Assembly: GCA_044508215.1 (NCBI GenBank)
Contig: JBIQID010000160.1
Span: forward strand, 1-5,608
Direction of reading: 5' to 3'
DNA length: 5,608 nucleotides
DNA from: JAEZFI01 sp044508215
Lineage (GTDB): Bacteria; Actinomycetota; Acidimicrobiia; Acidimicrobiales; Microtrichaceae
Shown: positions 5,389-5,608 of the stretch, one piece after another
How the letters are laid out: the number at the start of each line of letters is the position of its first letter
Position numbering within the stretch: the first letter of the stretch is position 1
The notes under the pieces: generated by a model
What the model was told of the DNA's origin: nothing
The model's database searches: none
Seen by the model: only the letters and a program-made list of their open reading frames with translations
Program-made: the position numbers and the translations under genes

Positions 5389-5608
5389 GTGGAAGGTTCG
5401 AGCGCCCTCGGGACATCTCGTGCTCGGGTACCGAACCGGCGAGGGGAGGCGACACGAGCTGCGCTCGTGGACGCCGGCTGGCGGCTCGTCGAGGAGATGA
5501 CGCTCGGCCAGCTCTTCGCCAGCCTCACCGCCACCGACGTGGCTCGCGAGGCGGGCAGGACGACCGGCGCCTTCTTCCACCACTTCGAGACGTTCGACGA
5601 GTACGTCG
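5389..5608 (+). CDS. TetR-family transcriptional regulator, N-terminal part (cut by window end)
   Basis: The first 73 residues of a TetR/AcrR-type regulator run off the right edge of the window. The DNA-binding domain is recognisable: helix 1 around ATRAALVDAGWRLVEE (21-36), then LTATDVAREAG (47-57) as helix 2, and RTTGAFFHHF (58-66) as the recognition helix with its typical aromatic-histidine-phenylalanine ending, followed by ETFDEYV. The start is the GTG at 5389, preceded by GGAGGG at 5377-5382 with a 6-base gap, an excellent ribosome site. The first 20 residues are a basic, Ser/Arg-rich tail as in many TetR proteins. The ligand-binding domain is outside the window, so the effector cannot be guessed. 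The gene is divergent from the alcohol dehydrogenase with a 160-base shared spacer, which suggests control of that gene and of itself. FHHF in place of the more usual YxHF or YYHF is within family variation. Confidence 0.88.
   Translation, partial: MEGSSALGTSRARVPNRRGEATRAALVDAGWRLVEEMTLGQLFASLTATDVAREAGRTTGAFFHHFETFDEYV

Noticed and set aside
5323..5583. An 86-codon minus-strand frame opposite the TetR gene
   Set aside because: It is antisense to a recognisable helix-turn-helix domain that has an excellent ribosome site.
1..5608. CRISPR arrays, tRNA or rRNA genes, insertion sequences, phage or toxin-antitoxin genes
   Set aside because: I found no regularly spaced repeats, cloverleaf-like sequence, transposase motifs or mobile-element ends anywhere in the window.

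Overview
This is a very GC-rich stretch, roughly 70% by eye, with GTG starts and strong third-position GC bias. It carries an NDMA-dependent (mycofactocin-type) alcohol dehydrogenase. Together these point to a high-GC actinomycete, possibly of the Acidimicrobiia or a relative, but the lineage is inferred and was not tested.

Layout from left to right. Positions 1-61 hold no supported feature. Positions 62-1929 carry a minus-strand pair: a MoxR-type AAA+ ATPase (1015-1929) followed by a von Willebrand factor A (VWA) protein (62-982). Positions 1926-2026 form a repetitive, strand-asymmetric spacer that also reads as a 31-codon ORF whose stop overlaps the moxR start. Positions 2027-3982 encode a minus-strand membrane acyltransferase fused to an extracytoplasmic SGNH esterase-like domain (OatA/OafA architecture). 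Positions 3983-4112 are a spacer with GC hairpins and a 12-base tandem repeat. Positions 4113-5228 encode the minus-strand alcohol dehydrogenase. Positions 5229-5388 are a divergent promoter region. Positions 5389-5608 hold the first 73 codons of a plus-strand TetR-family regulator cut by the window end.

How the parts may work together. The alcohol dehydrogenase and the divergent TetR gene look like a regulator-target pair: a likely -10 box for the dehydrogenase sits inside nested inverted repeats. MoxR and the VWA protein belong to a recurrent ATPase/metal-binding adaptor pairing that remodels or matures other proteins; the client is unknown here. The acyltransferase lies upstream of moxR on the same strand with a short gap, so cotranscription is possible, but a functional link is only inference. 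I see known families in a plausible arrangement and no clear evidence of an undescribed system. The most unusual spots are the repeat-derived leader ORF in front of moxR and the dyad-rich adh/tetR promoter region.
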